A stretch of DNA of 64,000 nucleotides from assembly GCA_050084985.1 (NCBI GenBank), contig JBITNC010000001.1, positions 178,808,001 to 178,872,000 on the forward strand. Reading direction: 5' to 3'. Below, piece by piece: positions 61,513 to 64,000 of the stretch (positions are counted from its first letter, which is position 1; every line of letters starts with the position of its first letter). This DNA comes from Nageia nagi. Its lineage: Eukaryota; Pinophyta. The notes under the pieces are model-generated. The model was not told the DNA's origin and searched no databases. It worked only from the letters and a program-made list of their open reading frames with translations. The position numbers and the translations under genes are program-made.

Positions 61513-63247
61513 GGTGACGAGGGAAGTGAGTATGAGGATGCCCCAATGATTGAGCACTTAGTCTCTTTTTGTTATATTATTTTGTTATTAGCCTATGATA
61601 TCATGTGATAAACTTATATTCATTGATGGTGATACATTATATTCATTTTTTATCATGATGATCATGATTAGTTTTATTGGATGGATGATATGGATGGTTA
61701 GGCGATGGAATTTTATGATTATTATTTTTTGATATATATATATATATATATGAAGATTTATTTGGATACTCATGCTCATGGTTATGATGATATTTTGATG
61801 AGTTGTTATTTGATATTATTATGTGTTATTTTAATGTATGCTAAACTTAGAGTTATGTTTTAATTTTAATGTTATATTTCATGTTGATGGAATATTCATG
61901 TTGCTTTACCTTGTGTTTTATGATGATATCTTTTAATGTTTTGATGGATGAATGGTTCCTACATGATGTAACTATGATTGGTAAATGATGTAATGTTAAA
62001 AATTTAATTTGTTATTAATTTTATCATTATACTCTTATATTGACATAGTTATAATTAAGACAAGATTTTATTTATAACAATATGGAATCATATATCATCA
62101 TTTTTCATTCTTGGTTATTTGTATATATGGTTTTGAACATAAATAATGGGATAATACATATATGTGAGATAATATAAATGGAATGAATGTATGAATGTGT
62201 AACACTATGAATGTACACTCATGTACAAATGAATATGAATAAATGGTGTAACTATTTGAATGTTAAACACAACATCCTAGTTAACTTACCAAGATCATAA
62301 TAATAATAATATATGTTATGGAGTGAAATGTATGATATGATAAAGATGTGTAACAATTATATATTCAAATTAAATTCATCAAATAACCTTTGATTTTAGT
62401 TTCATATACTAGGGATGATATAAAATAATGTTATAATACACTTAAGTTTATTATGAACTCGTGTGTGTGCAATGATGTTTATTTCCTTCTCTTGACACTC
62501 ATAAACTTAATATTTCAAGAGCATAAAATATGTAAGCTAATTCATCTGTATGAAACATATAGATGTCCATTATAAAGACTAGATATGTCAACACTTCTTA
62601 AGGTATACCTCACTACTAGATGAAAATTCATAGCCTTGATGAAGATTATACCCTAGATACTATTACAAATTTGCTCTATTTCCAATCTAGCATTTATAGC
62701 CCGATAGAGGATACTATAATTACCCAAGAATTCTACTTTTTTTTTTTTTGAATGTATTTTGAATCTTTTTTGTAATTTTAAATCTTTTTGACTATTTATT
62801 TTCTCTTCCTATCATATCTCTTGGATTCATGATGAAGCAAAATAATAGGATGAATAATCGCTCAAAATTATGCTCTAGTAACATATTATTTTTGATTATT
62901 TTGAGATTTTAAAATGTGCTAAAGTGCATGAGTTCATAATATCTTGAAAGTGTATCAAGGTTATGCTTGTTTATCATCCTACATTTTAAAAACTTTATGG
63001 AATATATTTTGATAGAATAGAATATGAATATTATACTCATAAAATACTTCTTTATTTATACGTACAACTATATCTATGAACAATATGTGGATGGATTTAT
63101 GGTTTGTATGTATATTGTGGTAAGTGACTAGGATCATCATGTTTGACACTTAATAGTTTTATGATGATGGAAGTATTAGCTAAGATGAACATAATGGCAT
63201 GGTATGAACTCATAGGGAAGCACATCCTAATAGCCAAGATGCTTCAG

Positions 63248-63300
<53 letters not shown>

Positions 63301-64000
63301 ATTTTATACATTTTTTATATTATGATTTTTTATTCCTCAACTAAATATTCATGATTAAATCCATGTCATACGAAGGATTGCAATTACTAACTATGAGAAA
63401 TGATATGAAAATGACATAGCATATAGATGATGTGATCTAGTAACCATGTATTGTATGATGAGTGATAGAAACAAAGAACATAGAATCCCAACGAAACATA
63501 TTTTATGCTATTACATGGGTGAAGGTAAGTATGTTGAATGACTCATGAGGGTGTAATGATGGTGGACCACAAAATGTAATGAGTTGACAAAGAATTATTA
63601 ATATGAGCATTGATTGTAATCCTTAATATGAAGTCAAGTATACAATATAAGCAAATGGGGTTTTGGAGAATATTTTCATTAGGTATGTCATAAATTATGC
63701 AATTTCCCAAGCATGGTCCATGGTTAATGGTAATGCTTACCCAAAAGAAACTTTTGAGGGCATGATAGGCATGAAAAAATATATTTAGAATACTTGAAAA
63801 GGTTTCCATAGCTAAGAATTTATGTTGAATACTATCAAGCAAATTAAAAAATTGACCTGTATCTACATTTAGTGATGGTGTATGACTCTTTATATGAGCG
63901 CTAAAGAATGCACAAGTTGAACATGGGGTATGCAAGGAATACAACTCCCAAGGTATAGGTGGAATATGATACAAGTAAACTATACATTGATTAGTGGGTT
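61513..64000. other. AT-rich stretch without recognised genes
   Basis: Contains (TA)n at 61730-61751, a poly-T run near 62740 and (AT)n at 63250-63297. The minus-strand frame 63974-63543 (143 codons) has no domain I recognise and no partner, so I leave it uncalled. Confidence 0.5.
63250..63297. repeat. (AT)n microsatellite
   Basis: About 24 uninterrupted AT units. Confidence 0.97.

Noticed and set aside
63543-63974. A 143-codon minus-strand frame.
   Set aside because: It is long for the region but has no recognisable domain, repeat copy or nearby element parts.

Overview
The window looks like intergenic DNA from a seed plant with a large, repeat-filled, AT-rich nuclear genome. A gymnosperm is plausible but not proven. 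I recognise no ordinary host gene, rRNA, tRNA or CRISPR array. Nearly everything interpretable is an LTR retrotransposon, a piece of one, or a repeat nested in one. The elements range from nearly intact to heavily decayed.

Layout. (1) 1 to ~14080, plus strand: a long Ty3/gypsy element of the Tat type. It has a repeat-rich leader, an intact gag with a long coiled coil, a broken protease plus G-patch, RT with two RNase H domains, an integrase broken by stops, an extra ORF with an internal duplication, a repeat-rich 3' region and a probable 3' LTR; its 5' LTR lies before the window. (2) 14390-16460, minus: gag-protease relic of a second gypsy element, with AT-rich DNA and tandem repeats upstream (to ~18300). 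(3) 19830-21875, plus: another gag-protease relic that runs into a tandem LTR-internal-LTR-internal array (21909-25165). A third LTR of that family lies at ~30019-31310. (4) 31560-34860, plus: decayed Tat-like pol with all integrase catalytic residues changed, followed by a 3' region and a possible LTR. (5) 39530-42115: a minus-strand relic of unknown nature, then a plus-strand plant mobile domain (PMD) pseudogene ending at an LTR (42122-43909) of a related LTR family. (6) 44155-49236: the best-preserved element, a Ty1/copia element of Tnt1/Tork type with two 535-bp LTRs, a perfect 5-bp target duplication (AGTAG), PBS, and a gag-pol frame interrupted by one stop codon. It sits inside an older LTR-like repeat whose uninterrupted paralogue is at 52574-53150. 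(7) 53150-55478: internal end and LTR of the same family as in (5). (8) ~55604-61512, minus: a decayed chromodomain-carrying gypsy element (chromovirus) with both LTRs and PBS. (9) 61513-64000: AT-rich DNA with microsatellites.

The parts cooperate only as retroelement life cycles: Gag forms particles, protease matures Gag-Pol, RT/RNase H copies RNA primed from tRNA at the PBS and the polypurine tract, and integrase inserts the copy. Only the copia element is close to coding capacity.

Most unusual features: an array of stem-loop units in the Tat leader whose stems change in sequence but stay paired; a 20-21 bp motif in the leader, 3' region and LTR of the same element; a post-pol ORF made of two related domains; an unknown reading frame shared by three LTR copies; LTRs that share the 3' half but have unrelated 5' halves; and a PMD gene carried next to an LTR.
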